In this document: positions 1 to 8,363 of the stretch, in pieces | Layout of the letters: each line of letters starts with the position of its first letter | How positions within the stretch are numbered: position 1 is the first letter of the stretch | Notes under the pieces: generated by a model | Told to the model about the DNA's origin: nothing | Database searches by the model: none | The model's input: only the letters and a program-made list of their open reading frames with translations | NCBI RefSeq assembly: GCF_003635045.1 | Contig: NZ_RBXT01000001.1 | Location: forward strand, 3,534,001 to 3,598,000 | DNA: 64,000 nucleotides | From: Terracoccus luteus | GTDB lineage: Bacteria > Actinomycetota > Actinomycetes > Actinomycetales > Dermatophilaceae | Direction: 5' to 3' | Translations under genes and position numbers: made by a program

Positions 1-708
1 CCGCTGCGCCCCCGCCGTCACGTCACCGCGACGGTGCTCGTCGTGCTCGCCCTCGTCGGGCTCAACGTCGCCGACCACGTGCTGCACTGGGACACCCTCT
101 GGCTCGGTCCGCTCGGCGCGGTGGGGCTGCTCGCCTTCGCCCGGTGGACGGGGCTGACGTGGGCGCAGCTCGGGCTCTCGCGGCGCACCCACGCGGCCGG
201 CGTGCGCTGGGGCCTCGGCGTCGTCGGGGTCGTGGGCCTCGTCTACCTCGTCGGGGTGCTGCTACCGGCCACCCGCACCGCCTTTCTCGACGTGCGCTAC
301 CACCTGCCGCCCGCGGGCGCTTTGCTCACGGCCTTCGTCGTCATCCCGCTCGGGACGGTGCTGCTCGAGGAGGTCGCGTTCCGCTCGGTGCTGTGGGGGC
401 TGCTCAGCCGCCACGCGCGAGTCGGCTGGGTGCTGGTCGGCTCGTCGGTGCTCTTCGGCCTGTGGCACGTGCTGCCGGCGCTCGGCTCGGCGGGCAACGC
501 CGCCGTCGGGGCGGCCGTCTCGGGGCTCGGGGCGCTCGCCCCAGTGGCGGTCACCGCGGGGACGGTGCTCTTCACCGCCGCCGGCGGCCTCGTCGCGGGC
601 GAGCTGCGCCGCCGCAGCGGCAGCCTGCTCGCGAGCGTCGGGATGCACTGGGCCACCAACGCGCTCGGCGTCCTGTTCGGTGTGCTCGCCTGGCGACTCG
701 CCGCGTAG
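1..708 (+). CDS. CPBP-family intramembrane metalloprotease (5' end beyond window or GTG at 34)
   Basis: This is a hydrophobic protein with several membrane segments and the three CPBP (CAAX protease/bacteriocin-processing) motifs in order: EEVAFR, FGLWH and MHWATN. The paired Glu and the two His are the presumed zinc/catalytic residues inside the membrane. The frame is open to base 1. A GTG at 34 is the first start in the window, but no ribosome-binding site precedes it, so the true start is probably upstream. The family cleaves membrane or prenylated proteins or confers bacteriocin immunity; the substrate here is unknown. The stop codon is immediately followed by the ATG of the glycosyltransferase gene, so the two are likely co-transcribed. 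Confidence 0.85.
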   Translation, partial: PLRPRRHVTATVLVVLALVGLNVADHVLHWDTLWLGPLGAVGLLAFARWTGLTWAQLGLSRRTHAAGVRWGLGVVGVVGLVYLVGVLLPATRTAFLDVRYHLPPAGALLTAFVVIPLGTVLLEEVAFRSVLWGLLSRHARVGWVLVGSSVLFGLWHVLPALGSAGNAAVGAAVSGLGALAPVAVTAGTVLFTAAGGLVAGELRRRSGSLLASVGMHWATNALGVLFGVLAWRLAA

Positions 709-1857
709 ATGCGGCTGCTGCTCACCTTCGTCGGCGGCTTCGGTCACCTCGCGCCGCTGCTGCCCGTCGCGCGAGCGGTCCAGGAGGCCGGGCACGTCGT
801 CGCCGTCGCCGGCTCGGGGGGGCTGGTGCCCGACATCGAGGCGGCCGGGTTCACGGCCTTCAGCACGAGCCGACCCGCCCACCACGGGCGGGGGCCGGAC
901 GTGCCCCGCACGCCACTCGAGGTCGCCGACGAGCACGCGGCCGAGGTCGAGTTCGCCCGCAACTTCGGCGACCGCGGCGCGCGGCGCATGGCCGACGCGC
1001 TGCCGGCCGTCATCGAGGCCTTCCGCCCCGACCTCGTGTTGCGCGACGAGGCCGACCTCGGCGCGACCGTGGCCGCGGAGCTTGCCGGCGTGCCGGTCGC
1101 CACGCACCTCGTCCTCGCGTCCGGGCTGCTCGTTCGTCCCGAGCTCGTGGCGCCGCGTCTCGACGCGGTGCGCGCCGACCACGGGCTGGCCCCGGACCCG
1201 GAGCTGGCGGGTCTCACCTCGGGCCTCGTGCTCTCCGACGCGCCGCCGTCGTTCCGCAGCCCCGACGCGCCGCTGCGACTCCCGGCGGTCCTGTCCTACC
1301 GTTCGGCCGCGACGGGCCGGTCCGGCACGTCCGCGCGCGACCCCGGTCGGCCGCGGGTCTACGTCACTCTCGGCACGATCTTCACGACCACCTCGGGCGA
1401 CCTGTTCGAGCGGCTCGTCGCCGGCGTGGCCGCCCTCGGCGTCGAGGTGGTCGTCACGGTCGGCCGGCGCAACGACCCCGCCGACCTCGGTCCGCAGCCG
1501 GCCACCGTGCGCGTCGAGCGATTCGTGCCTCAGGAGCATCTCCTGCCCGGCGTCGACCTCGTCGTCTCCCACGGCGGCTCCGGCAGCCTCATGGCGGCGC
1601 TCGCCCACGGCCTGCCCTCGGTGCTGGTCCCGCTGGGGGCGGACCAACCGCACAACGCCCGCCGCGCCGCAGAGCTGGGAGTCGCGGTCACGCTCGACGC
1701 CGCCGCCGTCACCGTCGAGGAGGTGAGCGCCGTCGCCGAGGCAGCCCTCACGGCTGCCGACCTCCGGCGACGGTGCGAGGCGATGGCCGACGAGCTGGCC
1801 GCCCAGCCCGACGTCGGGGTGGCGGTGGCCGCGCTCGAGCGCGCGGCCCTGGGCTGA
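709..1857 (+). CDS. GT1/MGT-like UDP-sugar glycosyltransferase
   Basis: A 382-residue protein with a GT-B fold layout. The N-terminal half begins MRLLLTFVGGFGHLAPLLP, the usual acceptor-domain start of macrolide/antibiotic glycosyltransferases. The C-terminal donor-binding region contains VSHGGSGSLMAALAHG near residues 286-301, followed by PLGADQPHNA, matching the HGG(A/S)G...DQ nucleotide-sugar signature of family GT1. It probably glycosylates a small lipophilic molecule in the cytoplasm; donor and acceptor cannot be read from sequence. ATG directly abuts the stop of the CPBP gene, suggesting one transcript. Confidence 0.88.
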   Translation: MRLLLTFVGGFGHLAPLLPVARAVQEAGHVVAVAGSGGLVPDIEAAGFTAFSTSRPAHHGRGPDVPRTPLEVADEHAAEVEFARNFGDRGARRMADALPAVIEAFRPDLVLRDEADLGATVAAELAGVPVATHLVLASGLLVRPELVAPRLDAVRADHGLAPDPELAGLTSGLVLSDAPPSFRSPDAPLRLPAVLSYRSAATGRSGTSARDPGRPRVYVTLGTIFTTTSGDLFERLVAGVAALGVEVVVTVGRRNDPADLGPQPATVRVERFVPQEHLLPGVDLVVSHGGSGSLMAALAHGLPSVLVPLGADQPHNARRAAELGVAVTLDAAAVTVEEVSAVAEAALTAADLRRRCEAMADELAAQPDVGVAVAALERAALG

Positions 1858-1874
1858 GGGTCGACGCCGCGTTG

Positions 1875-2672
1875 TCAGGGGCGGCGCAGGCGTCGCACCC
1901 GCTCGGCGAGGTCGCGCACCGCGGCGGCCGGGGCGGGGTCGACGCCGGCGTACCGCTCGAGGGTCTCGAGCACGAGCAGCGCGGCTCCCGCGTTGTCGTC
2001 GACGCCCGGGTTCAGCCGCGCCAGGTCGAGCACGCGGCCGAGACGGCGCTCGGCGCCGCGTTCCACGGCGAAGAGGTCCTGCGGGCGCCCGTCGCCGACC
2101 TCGAGGAGGTCGAGCACCGTCAGCAGGCGGTCGACGGCGAACACCTGCACGAACCGGGTCGCGCTGAGGCGCTCCCCGCGCAGGTCGCGGTGCAGGCCGA
2201 CGTAGAGGTTGGTGACGGCCTCCCCGACCTGGTGCCCGAGCGAGGGCGCGGCGGGCAGGTCGAGGCGCGACGTCTCGAGGTCGGCGGGGGCGTCGGCGCG
2301 GGCCCAGACCGTGCGCGCCGGCGGGTAGGGGATGCCGCGCAGCTCGTCGAGCGTGAACACCGCGTACTCGGCGAAGCGCCCGTCGGCGAACAGCACCTTG
2401 CGGCCGTCGTGCGTGTGGGCGAACGACCACGCCACCGGGTGGGCGGCCTCGAGCCAGTCGGTGTCGGCGAGGTAGCGCGACACGCAGCCGTCGTCGACGA
2501 CGACGAAGAAGTCGGCGTCGGAGTGCTCGTCGAGCCGGTGCCGGTCGCGGCCCACGGAGCCGAGGCCGAGCAGGGCGACGGCGTCACCGCGGCGGTCGAG
2601 CACCTCGCCCAGCCGGTCGAGCACGGCGAGCAGCGGGTGGGTGGGACGGGTGGGGTCGGGGGACGCGGTCAC
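1875..2672 (-). CDS. Nucleotidyltransferase-domain protein
   Basis: About 265 residues. Residues 37-55 read LGS...(D)SDADFFVV, the Pol-beta nucleotidyltransferase signature (Gly-Ser at 38-39, then Asp52 and Asp54 as metal ligands). The stretch between GS and DxD is a little long, with many charged residues. Members transfer nucleotides to small molecules (aminoglycosides, lincosamides) or proteins; the target is unknown. I chose GTG at 2672 because AAGGAG lies six bases upstream, although the frame extends further to 2783. The gene is convergent with the GT1 gene. Confidence 0.75.
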   Translation of the reverse strand: MTASPDPTRPTHPLLAVLDRLGEVLDRRGDAVALLGLGSVGRDRHRLDEHSDADFFVVVDDGCVSRYLADTDWLEAAHPVAWSFAHTHDGRKVLFADGRFAEYAVFTLDELRGIPYPPARTVWARADAPADLETSRLDLPAAPSLGHQVGEAVTNLYVGLHRDLRGERLSATRFVQVFAVDRLLTVLDLLEVGDGRPQDLFAVERGAERRLGRVLDLARLNPGVDDNAGAALLVLETLERYAGVDPAPAAAVRDLAERVRRLRRP

Positions 2673-2806
2673 GGACCACTCCTTCACGAGGACGGTCGAC
2701 GTGTCGTCCCGCCCGGCCGGATGCCGTCGGGGTCGCGACGGGCAGCAGGCTAGCCCCGGCGCGGGGCGGGCGTCCAGGGTCACGCGCGCCGGCCCGAGGG
2801 GTCGTC

Positions 2807-5017
2807 TCAGACGACGGTGACCGTGACGGGCGTGAGGTCACCGGCGTGCGGGCCGGTGAGCAGCACGACCTCGCCGCGGTCGACGCGCGCGGTGCCGTCC
2901 CGGCCCGCGTACGTGAACGCGTCTGTGCCGACGTCGAACTCGACGACGCGGCTCCCGCCCGGAGGCAGCGTCACCCGACGCCAGTCGAGCAGCTCGGCGA
3001 CCGGTCGGGTCACCTGCGCCACGGGGTCGCGTAACCACAGCTGCACGAGCTCGGGGGCGGGTCGGTCGCCGGTGTTGCGGACCTCGACCCGCACGGAGAC
3101 CGAGCCGCCGAGCGGCGCGGTCGCGGCCGACACGGTCGGGGCGGCGTAGGTGACGCTCGTGTACGACAGGCCGAAGCCGAACGGCAGACGCGGCCCCGTC
3201 AGGTCGTCGAGGTAGCGGCCCTCGCGGCGGTCGTGGGCGGCCGGGATCGGCCGTCCCGTCGGTCGCTGGTGCGTGCTCGTCGGCACGTGGCCCACCGAGC
3301 GGGGGAACGTCACGGGCAGCCGGCCGCTGGGCTCGACGTCACCGAACAGCACCGAGGCCAGGGCGTTCCCGGCCTCGAGGCCCGGATGCCAGACGACGGT
3401 CACGGCGTCGGCGAGCTCGAGCACCGCACCGAGGTCGAGCGGTCGGCCCGTGTACACGACGACGACGAGCGGTCGACCGACGGCGGCCAGGGCGCGCAGC
3501 ACGTCGAGCTGGCCGGGCGGCAGGCCGAGGTCGGTGACGGAGTTGGCCTCGCCCGAGCGCCACGGGTGCTCGCCGACGAGGGCGACCGTGACGTCGCACC
3601 GGCGGGCGCGTTGCTGTACCCGGTCGGCGAAGCGGCCGTCGTCGACCCACAGCCGTTCTCCCGTGGCGTCGTCGGCGATGCCGAGCCGGTGCCGGAACGC
3701 GGCCGAGGGGGTGACGACGTCGTCACCGCGACCGTCGAGGGTCCACGTGCCGAGCAGGGCCTCACCCTCCTCGACGAAGGGGCCGGTCAGCAGGTACGAG
3801 GTGGCGTCGGCGCGCAGGGGGAGCACCCCGTCGTTCTTGACGACGACGTGGGCGGCGCGGGCCGCCTCCAGGGCCACGGCGCGGGTCGCGTCCGTCGGCT
3901 CCGAGGTGGCCGGGTACGGCGACGAGGTCGCGGCGTAGGGGCGCTCGAAGAGCCCGAGCCGCAGCTTGAGCCGCAGCACCCGCCGCACGCTCGCGTCGAG
4001 CACCTCCGTCGCGACAGTGCCGTCGTCGACGAGCGACTCGAGGTGGGCCGCGTACGCCCCGCTCACCATGTCGACGTCGACGCCGCTCGTGATCGCGAGC
4101 GCCGCGGCCTCCCGGGCATCGGCCGCCACCCCCTGGTCGACGAGCTGTGCGACCCCCAGCCAGTCGGCCACGACGACGCCGTCGAAGCCCCACTCGCCGC
4201 GCAGCACGTCGCGCAGCAGCCGCGGGTGGGCGTGCATGGGCGTGCCGTCGACGTCGTTGAAGCCGGCCATGACCGTGGCCACCCCGGCGTCGACCGCGGC
4301 GCGGAACGGTCGCAGGTGCAGGTTGCGCAGGGTGTTCTCGCCGACCGACACCGTGTCGTAGTCGCGGCCGCCCGCCGCGAGGCCGTAGCCGACGAAGTGC
4401 TTGGCGCACCCGGCGAGCCGACCGGCATCCGCGAGGTCGTCCGCCGACGGACCCTGCAGCCCGCGCACGAAGGCGGCCCCGAGCCGCCCCGACAGCACGG
4501 GCGACTCGCCGAACGACTCGGCGACGCGGCCCCATCGCGGGTCCTCGGACAGGTCGACCATCGGGGCGAAGGTCCAGCGGACGCCGTCGGCTGCGGCCTC
4601 ACCGGCCGCCACCGCCGCGGCACGCTCGACCAGCCCGTCGTCGAAGGACGCGGCGAGGCCGAGGGGGATCGGGAAGACGGTGCGGTGGCCGTGCACGACG
4701 TCACGGGCGACGAGCACGGGGATGCCGAGGCGGCTGCGCTCGAGCGCGACGCGCTGGGCCGCCTCGACCGCCTCGCGGCGCACCCCGGGGTCACGCTCGT
4801 TGCCCGCGGTCGCCCCGGACGCGTAGAGGCTCGAGCCGACCCCGCCGGCGACGAGGGTCGCGACGTCGTCGGGGTCGTCGGCGTCGAGGTTGGCGACCTG
4901 GTGCAGCTGCCCGACCTTCTCGGCGGTCGTCATCACCGCGAGCAGCAGCTCGACCCGGGTGTCGACGGGGAGCGCGGCGTCGAGCCACGGCCGGGCGGTG
5001 GGGTCGGTCGCGGGCAC
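2807..5017 (-). CDS. Glycoside hydrolase family 3 beta-glucosidase
   Basis: A 736-residue protein with full GH3 architecture. The N-terminal (beta/alpha)8 domain carries DPRWGR at 159-164, KH at 206-207 and the nucleophile motif VVVADW with Asp285. The GH3 C-terminal domain follows, and residues from about 640 form a fibronectin-III-like domain. There is no signal peptide, so it probably acts in the cytoplasm on imported beta-glucosides or related oligosaccharides. The start is GTG, with a purine-rich GAGGAC just upstream. It is divergent from pxpA; the 122-bp gap contains a long hairpin. Exact substrate (gluco, xylo) cannot be decided by sequence alone. Confidence 0.92.
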   Translation of the reverse strand: MPATDPTARPWLDAALPVDTRVELLLAVMTTAEKVGQLHQVANLDADDPDDVATLVAGGVGSSLYASGATAGNERDPGVRREAVEAAQRVALERSRLGIPVLVARDVVHGHRTVFPIPLGLAASFDDGLVERAAAVAAGEAAADGVRWTFAPMVDLSEDPRWGRVAESFGESPVLSGRLGAAFVRGLQGPSADDLADAGRLAGCAKHFVGYGLAAGGRDYDTVSVGENTLRNLHLRPFRAAVDAGVATVMAGFNDVDGTPMHAHPRLLRDVLRGEWGFDGVVVADWLGVAQLVDQGVAADAREAAALAITSGVDVDMVSGAYAAHLESLVDDGTVATEVLDASVRRVLRLKLRLGLFERPYAATSSPYPATSEPTDATRAVALEAARAAHVVVKNDGVLPLRADATSYLLTGPFVEEGEALLGTWTLDGRGDDVVTPSAAFRHRLGIADDATGERLWVDDGRFADRVQQRARRCDVTVALVGEHPWRSGEANSVTDLGLPPGQLDVLRALAAVGRPLVVVVYTGRPLDLGAVLELADAVTVVWHPGLEAGNALASVLFGDVEPSGRLPVTFPRSVGHVPTSTHQRPTGRPIPAAHDRREGRYLDDLTGPRLPFGFGLSYTSVTYAAPTVSAATAPLGGSVSVRVEVRNTGDRPAPELVQLWLRDPVAQVTRPVAELLDWRRVTLPPGGSRVVEFDVGTDAFTYAGRDGTARVDRGEVVLLTGPHAGDLTPVTVTVV

Positions 5018-5039
5018 GTCCTCATTCCTACCAGCGGGG

Positions 5040-5085
5040 CCCGTGGAGGGTCTTCGTCGTCAGGGTGACGAGAACCCTCCACGGG
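5040..5085. repeat. Long inverted repeat in the GH3/pxpA divergent gap
   Basis: CCCGTGGAGGGT at 5040-5051 pairs perfectly (12 bp) with ACCCTCCACGGG at 5074-5085. Within the 22-base loop, TCGTC and GACGA can add a second short stem. It lies between two divergent start codons, so it is not a normal 3' terminator. It may be an intergenic palindromic repeat or an operator/attenuator. Confidence 0.6.
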
Positions 5086-5139
5086 GGTCCGCCTGCCTAG
5101 ACCCGGCGTGGCGACGCGCCCGTCGGGCAGGATGGCCGC

Positions 5140-5910
5140 ATGCGCGTCGACCTCAACGCCGACCTCGGCGAGTCGTTCGGGGCGTGGCGGCTCGGTGACG
5201 ACGAGGCGCTGCTCGAGCTCGTCACGAGCGCCAACGTCGCGTGCGGCTTCCACGCCGGCGACCCGACGACGCTGCGGGGCACCTGCCGCGCCGCCGCGGC
5301 GCGCGGGGTGACGGTCGGGGCGCAGGTCGGCTACCGCGACCTCGCCGGCTTCGGCCGGCGCTTCGTCGATGTCGCGCCCGACGACCTGGAGGCCGACGTG
5401 CTCTACCAGCTCGGCGCCCTCGAGGCGATGTGTCGCGTGACCGCCACCCGCGTCGCGTACGTCAAGCCGCACGGCGCCCTCTACAACGCGGTGGTGCACC
5501 ACGAGCGGCAGGCCGCGGCGGTCGTCGCCGCGGTGCGGGCCTACGACCCCGGCCTGCCACTGCTCGGCCTGCCGGGCAGCCGCCTGCTCGCCCTGGCCGA
5601 GGAGGCCGGGCTGCCCACGCGCACCGAGGCGTTCGCCGACCGTGGCTACCGCGCCGACGGCACCCTCGTCCCCCGCTCCGAGCCCGGTGCGCTGCTGCAC
5701 GACGCCGACGCCATCGCCACGCGGGTCGTGCGCCTCGTCACCGACGGCGTCGTCGAGGCGGTCGACGGCAGCGCGGTGGCCGTGCACGCCGACTCGGTCT
5801 GCATCCACGGCGACACCCCCGGCGCCGTCGAGGTCGCGCGGTCGGTGCGTCGCCACCTCGAGGATGCCGGGGTGCTCGTCGCGCCGTTCGCGACCTCCGC
5901 GCGGGGCTGA
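5140..5910 (+). CDS. pxpA: 5-oxoprolinase subunit A (LamB/YcsF family)
   Basis: A 256-residue protein starting MRVDLNADLGESFGAW, the hallmark N-terminus of the LamB/YcsF family. Further family motifs are NVACGFHAGDP, KPHGALYN and the C-terminal CIHGDTPGA. PxpA works with PxpB and PxpC as an ATP-dependent 5-oxoprolinase that opens cytotoxic 5-oxoproline to glutamate. The fused pxpB-pxpC gene begins four bases downstream, so this is an operon. A moderate GGCAGGA motif precedes ATG. Confidence 0.93.
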   Translation: MRVDLNADLGESFGAWRLGDDEALLELVTSANVACGFHAGDPTTLRGTCRAAAARGVTVGAQVGYRDLAGFGRRFVDVAPDDLEADVLYQLGALEAMCRVTATRVAYVKPHGALYNAVVHHERQAAAVVAAVRAYDPGLPLLGLPGSRLLALAEEAGLPTRTEAFADRGYRADGTLVPRSEPGALLHDADAIATRVVRLVTDGVVEAVDGSAVAVHADSVCIHGDTPGAVEVARSVRRHLEDAGVLVAPFATSARG

Positions 5911-5914
5911 GCCC

Positions 5915-7600
5915 GTGTCCGCCTCGACGACGGGTCGGGCGACGCCGCGACTGCTCGACGTGGGGCTCGGGGCCGTGCTCGTCGAGCTGGGCGACATCGA
6001 CGAGGTCCTCCCCCTCGACGCCCGCGTGCAGGCGCTCGTCGTCGAGCGGGTCCCGCCGTGGGACACCGTCGTCGACGTCGTGCCCGGTGCCCGCACCCTG
6101 CTCGTGACGGTGGGGACCAGTGACGGGGCGCCGCCGACCGGTGCGCTCGTCGGCATCCGGTCGGCGCTGCTCGAGCTGGCCACGGGAGGCATGGGGGCCA
6201 CCATGGGCGAGCCGGTCGTGACGAGGCATGACCACGCGGCGGTCGAGATCGAGGTCGTCTACGACGGCCCCGACCTGCAGGACGTGGCGGTCGCGACCGG
6301 GCTGGCCGTCGACGAGGTCGTCGCGGCGCACCAGGCGACGCCGTGGCGGGTCGCCTTCGGCGGCTTCGCGCCCGGGTTCGCCTACCTCGTCGGCGGCGAC
6401 CCGCGCCTGCGCGTGCCACGACGGGCGCGTCCCCGGCCGACGGTGCCAGCCGGGTCGGTCGGGCTGGCGGGGGAGTTCAGCGGTGTCTACCCGCGGTCGT
6501 CGCCGGGCGGCTGGCAGCTCGTCGGGCGCACCGACGCCGTGTTGTGGGACCTCGAGCGCGACCCGCCGGCCCTGCTCGCCCCCGGCACCGTCGTGCGCTT
6601 CGTGGCCCGCGGAGCCCGCGTAGGCCGCGACCCCCGCGAGGACCGGCCGACGCCGGGTGCGACCGCGACCACCGCGGACCGCCACGCCCCCGACCCGCGC
6701 CTCGGCCTCGAGGTCGTCGACCCGGGACCGCTGACCTTCGTGCAGGACCTCGGCCGCCCCGGTCTGGCCCGGCTCGGGGTGAGCGGGTCGGGGGCCCTCG
6801 ACCGCGCCGCCCACCGGCTCGGCAACCGGCTCGTCGGGCAGCCGGAGGACCGGGCGGGCCTCGAGGTGCTGCTCGGCGGACTCGTCGTGCGCGCCGTCGG
6901 GGACCTCACCGTCGCCGTCACCGGGGCCGCGGCCCAGGCCCTCGTCGACGGACGGCCGGCGCCGCACGCCGCGCCCTTCGAGCTGCGCGACGGGTCGGTG
7001 CTGCGGCTGGCCGCACCCGCCCGGGGACTGCGCACCCACGTCTGCGTGCGCGGCGGCATCGACGTCGACCCGGTGCTCGGGTCGCGGTCGACCGACGTGC
7101 TGTCGGGGGTCGGCCCGCCGCCGGTCGGCCGCGGCGACCGCCTGCCCGTCGGGCCGGCCCCGACGACGTTCCCCACGGTCGACGCCGCGGTCGTCGCGCC
7201 GGCGCCGGCGGACGCCTCGCTGCGCCTGCTGCCGGGGCCGCGCCTCGACTGGCTCGGTGACCCGGACGCCCTCGCCGGTCCGACGGTGGTCTGGCGCGTC
7301 TCGCCCGACTCCAACCGCGTGGCCCTCCGGCTCGCGGGCGGGCCGCTGCGGCGGGCGCCCGCGGTCGAGGGGGTCGAGCTGCCGACCGAGGGCCTCGTGG
7401 CGGGGGCGGTGCAGCTGCCCCCCGGCGGAGAGCCGGTGCTCTTCCTGCGCGACCACCCGGTCACCGGCGGCTACCCCGTCGTCGCCGTCGTCCACCCCGA
7501 CGACCTCGACGCCGCGGCCTTCCTGCGGCCGGGCGACGAGGTGCGCCTGCGCTGGGTGCAGCCCTCACCCCACCGTCTCCGGCAGGGCCCGGCCGGGTAG
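5915..7600 (+). CDS. Fused 5-oxoprolinase subunits B and C (carboxyltransferase-like)
   Basis: A 561-residue fusion. Roughly residues 1-230 are the PxpB/KipI-like domain (CT_C_D family), with FGGFAPGFAYL, VPAGSVGLAG and YPRSSPGGWQLVGRT. Residues from about 265 are the PxpC/KipA-like domain (CT_A_B family), with VVDPGPLTFVQDLGRPG and SGALDRAAHRLGNRLVG. The linker is rich in Pro, Thr and Asp. In many bacteria these are separate genes. Start GTG at 5915 sits four bases after the pxpA stop; the open frame continues upstream only as a shadow of pxpA. Confidence 0.92.
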   Translation: MSASTTGRATPRLLDVGLGAVLVELGDIDEVLPLDARVQALVVERVPPWDTVVDVVPGARTLLVTVGTSDGAPPTGALVGIRSALLELATGGMGATMGEPVVTRHDHAAVEIEVVYDGPDLQDVAVATGLAVDEVVAAHQATPWRVAFGGFAPGFAYLVGGDPRLRVPRRARPRPTVPAGSVGLAGEFSGVYPRSSPGGWQLVGRTDAVLWDLERDPPALLAPGTVVRFVARGARVGRDPREDRPTPGATATTADRHAPDPRLGLEVVDPGPLTFVQDLGRPGLARLGVSGSGALDRAAHRLGNRLVGQPEDRAGLEVLLGGLVVRAVGDLTVAVTGAAAQALVDGRPAPHAAPFELRDGSVLRLAAPARGLRTHVCVRGGIDVDPVLGSRSTDVLSGVGPPPVGRGDRLPVGPAPTTFPTVDAAVVAPAPADASLRLLPGPRLDWLGDPDALAGPTVVWRVSPDSNRVALRLAGGPLRRAPAVEGVELPTEGLVAGAVQLPPGGEPVLFLRDHPVTGGYPVVAVVHPDDLDAAAFLRPGDEVRLRWVQPSPHRLRQGPAG

Positions 7601-7609
7601 GTGGGGTTG

Positions 7610-7646
7610 GAGGGACGGGACCGAAAGCAGCTCGGTCCCGTCCCTC
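7610..7646. terminator. Hairpin terminator between pxpBC and the GNAT gene
   Basis: A perfect 15-bp stem, GAGGGACGGGACCGA at 7610-7624 with its complement at 7632-7646, encloses a 7-base loop. It lies 9 bases after the pxpBC stop and beyond the convergent GNAT gene. No U-tract follows, as is usual in GC-rich actinobacteria. It could serve both directions. Confidence 0.75.
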
Positions 7647-7760
7647 ACCCGTGCTCCGCGGGCTCGGCCGCAGTCGATGCGGACACTAGGCGCGACCACT
7701 GACAGTGCCCTGCGCGTCGACCGGGCGAACCGGTATCCGTGCTGGTCGGGGTCGTGTCGG

Positions 7761-8258
7761 TCAGGGCCGGGCGGCACCCGCCAGGGTCGTGAGGGCCTCG
7801 CCCTCGACCCGGTACGTCGTCCAGTCCGACAGCGGGCGCGCGCCGCGCGACTCGTAGAAGGCGATCGACGGCGCGTTCCAGTCAAGCACGGTCCACTCGA
7901 ACCGGGCCCAGCCGCGCTCGACGCAGACCCCGGCCAGGCGCTCCAGCAGCGCCGCCCCGATGCCCGACCCGCGGTGCGCGGGCTCGACGAAGAGGTCCTC
8001 GAGCCACAGTCCGGGGGTGCCCGTCCACGTCGAGAACGTCGTGAACCACAGGGCCATCCCGACGACGCGCCCGTCGACGACGGCCACCTCCGCGGATGCC
8101 GTGGGGGCACCGTCGGCGGGGAAGAGCGCGGCCTCGAACTGGGCGGGCGTCGCGGTCGCGGACTCCGGCGCCCGTTCGTAGTCGGCCAGCTCGCGGACGA
8201 GGCGGATGAGGTCGGGGACGTCGGCCACGGTGGCGGCGCGGAGGCTGAAGGTGCTCAT
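7761..8258 (-). CDS. GNAT-family N-acetyltransferase
   Basis: A 165-residue single-domain GNAT protein. LEDLFVEPAHRGSGIGAALL contains the R-x-x-G-x-G/A acetyl-CoA pyrophosphate loop, and WNAPSIAFYESRGA is the C-terminal motif. The pattern (RLVRELADYERAP near the N-terminus) resembles the diamine/thialysine acetyltransferase-like subgroup. The substrate is not certain; polyamines or small amines are plausible. The ATG at 8258 begins MSTFSLRAATVADVPDL, a typical GNAT beginning. It is divergent from the sulfite reductase gene. Confidence 0.88.
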   Translation of the reverse strand: MSTFSLRAATVADVPDLIRLVRELADYERAPESATATPAQFEAALFPADGAPTASAEVAVVDGRVVGMALWFTTFSTWTGTPGLWLEDLFVEPAHRGSGIGAALLERLAGVCVERGWARFEWTVLDWNAPSIAFYESRGARPLSDWTTYRVEGEALTTLAGAARP

Positions 8259-8326
8259 GGGCGCAGCCTCCCACCCGGGCGAACTCCCACAGGACCGGTG
8301 GGGAACGATCGGATTCTGGACCGGCC

Positions 8327-8356
8327 CCGACAGCCGATAAGTCCGCGTTATACATT
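8327..8356 (+). promoter_or_regulatory. Leaderless promoter of the sulfur-assimilation operon
   Basis: A -10 hexamer TACATT (8351-8356) lies exactly 7 bases before the ATG at 8364. A weak -35, CCGACA (8327-8332), is 18 bases upstream of it. No Shine-Dalgarno sequence precedes the ATG, so the mRNA probably starts at or next to the start codon. A small dyad ATAA-N7-TTAT (8337-8351) lies inside the promoter and could be an operator. Confidence 0.55.
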
Positions 8357-8363
8357 CGATTAC

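Noticed and set aside
144-2753. Plus-strand frame of 869 codons across three genes
   Set aside because: No domain is visible; it crosses clear genes on both strands.
3233-5068. Plus-strand open frame of about 600 codons opposite the GH3 gene
   Set aside because: Composition is typical of a GC shadow and the GH3 frame has all catalytic motifs.
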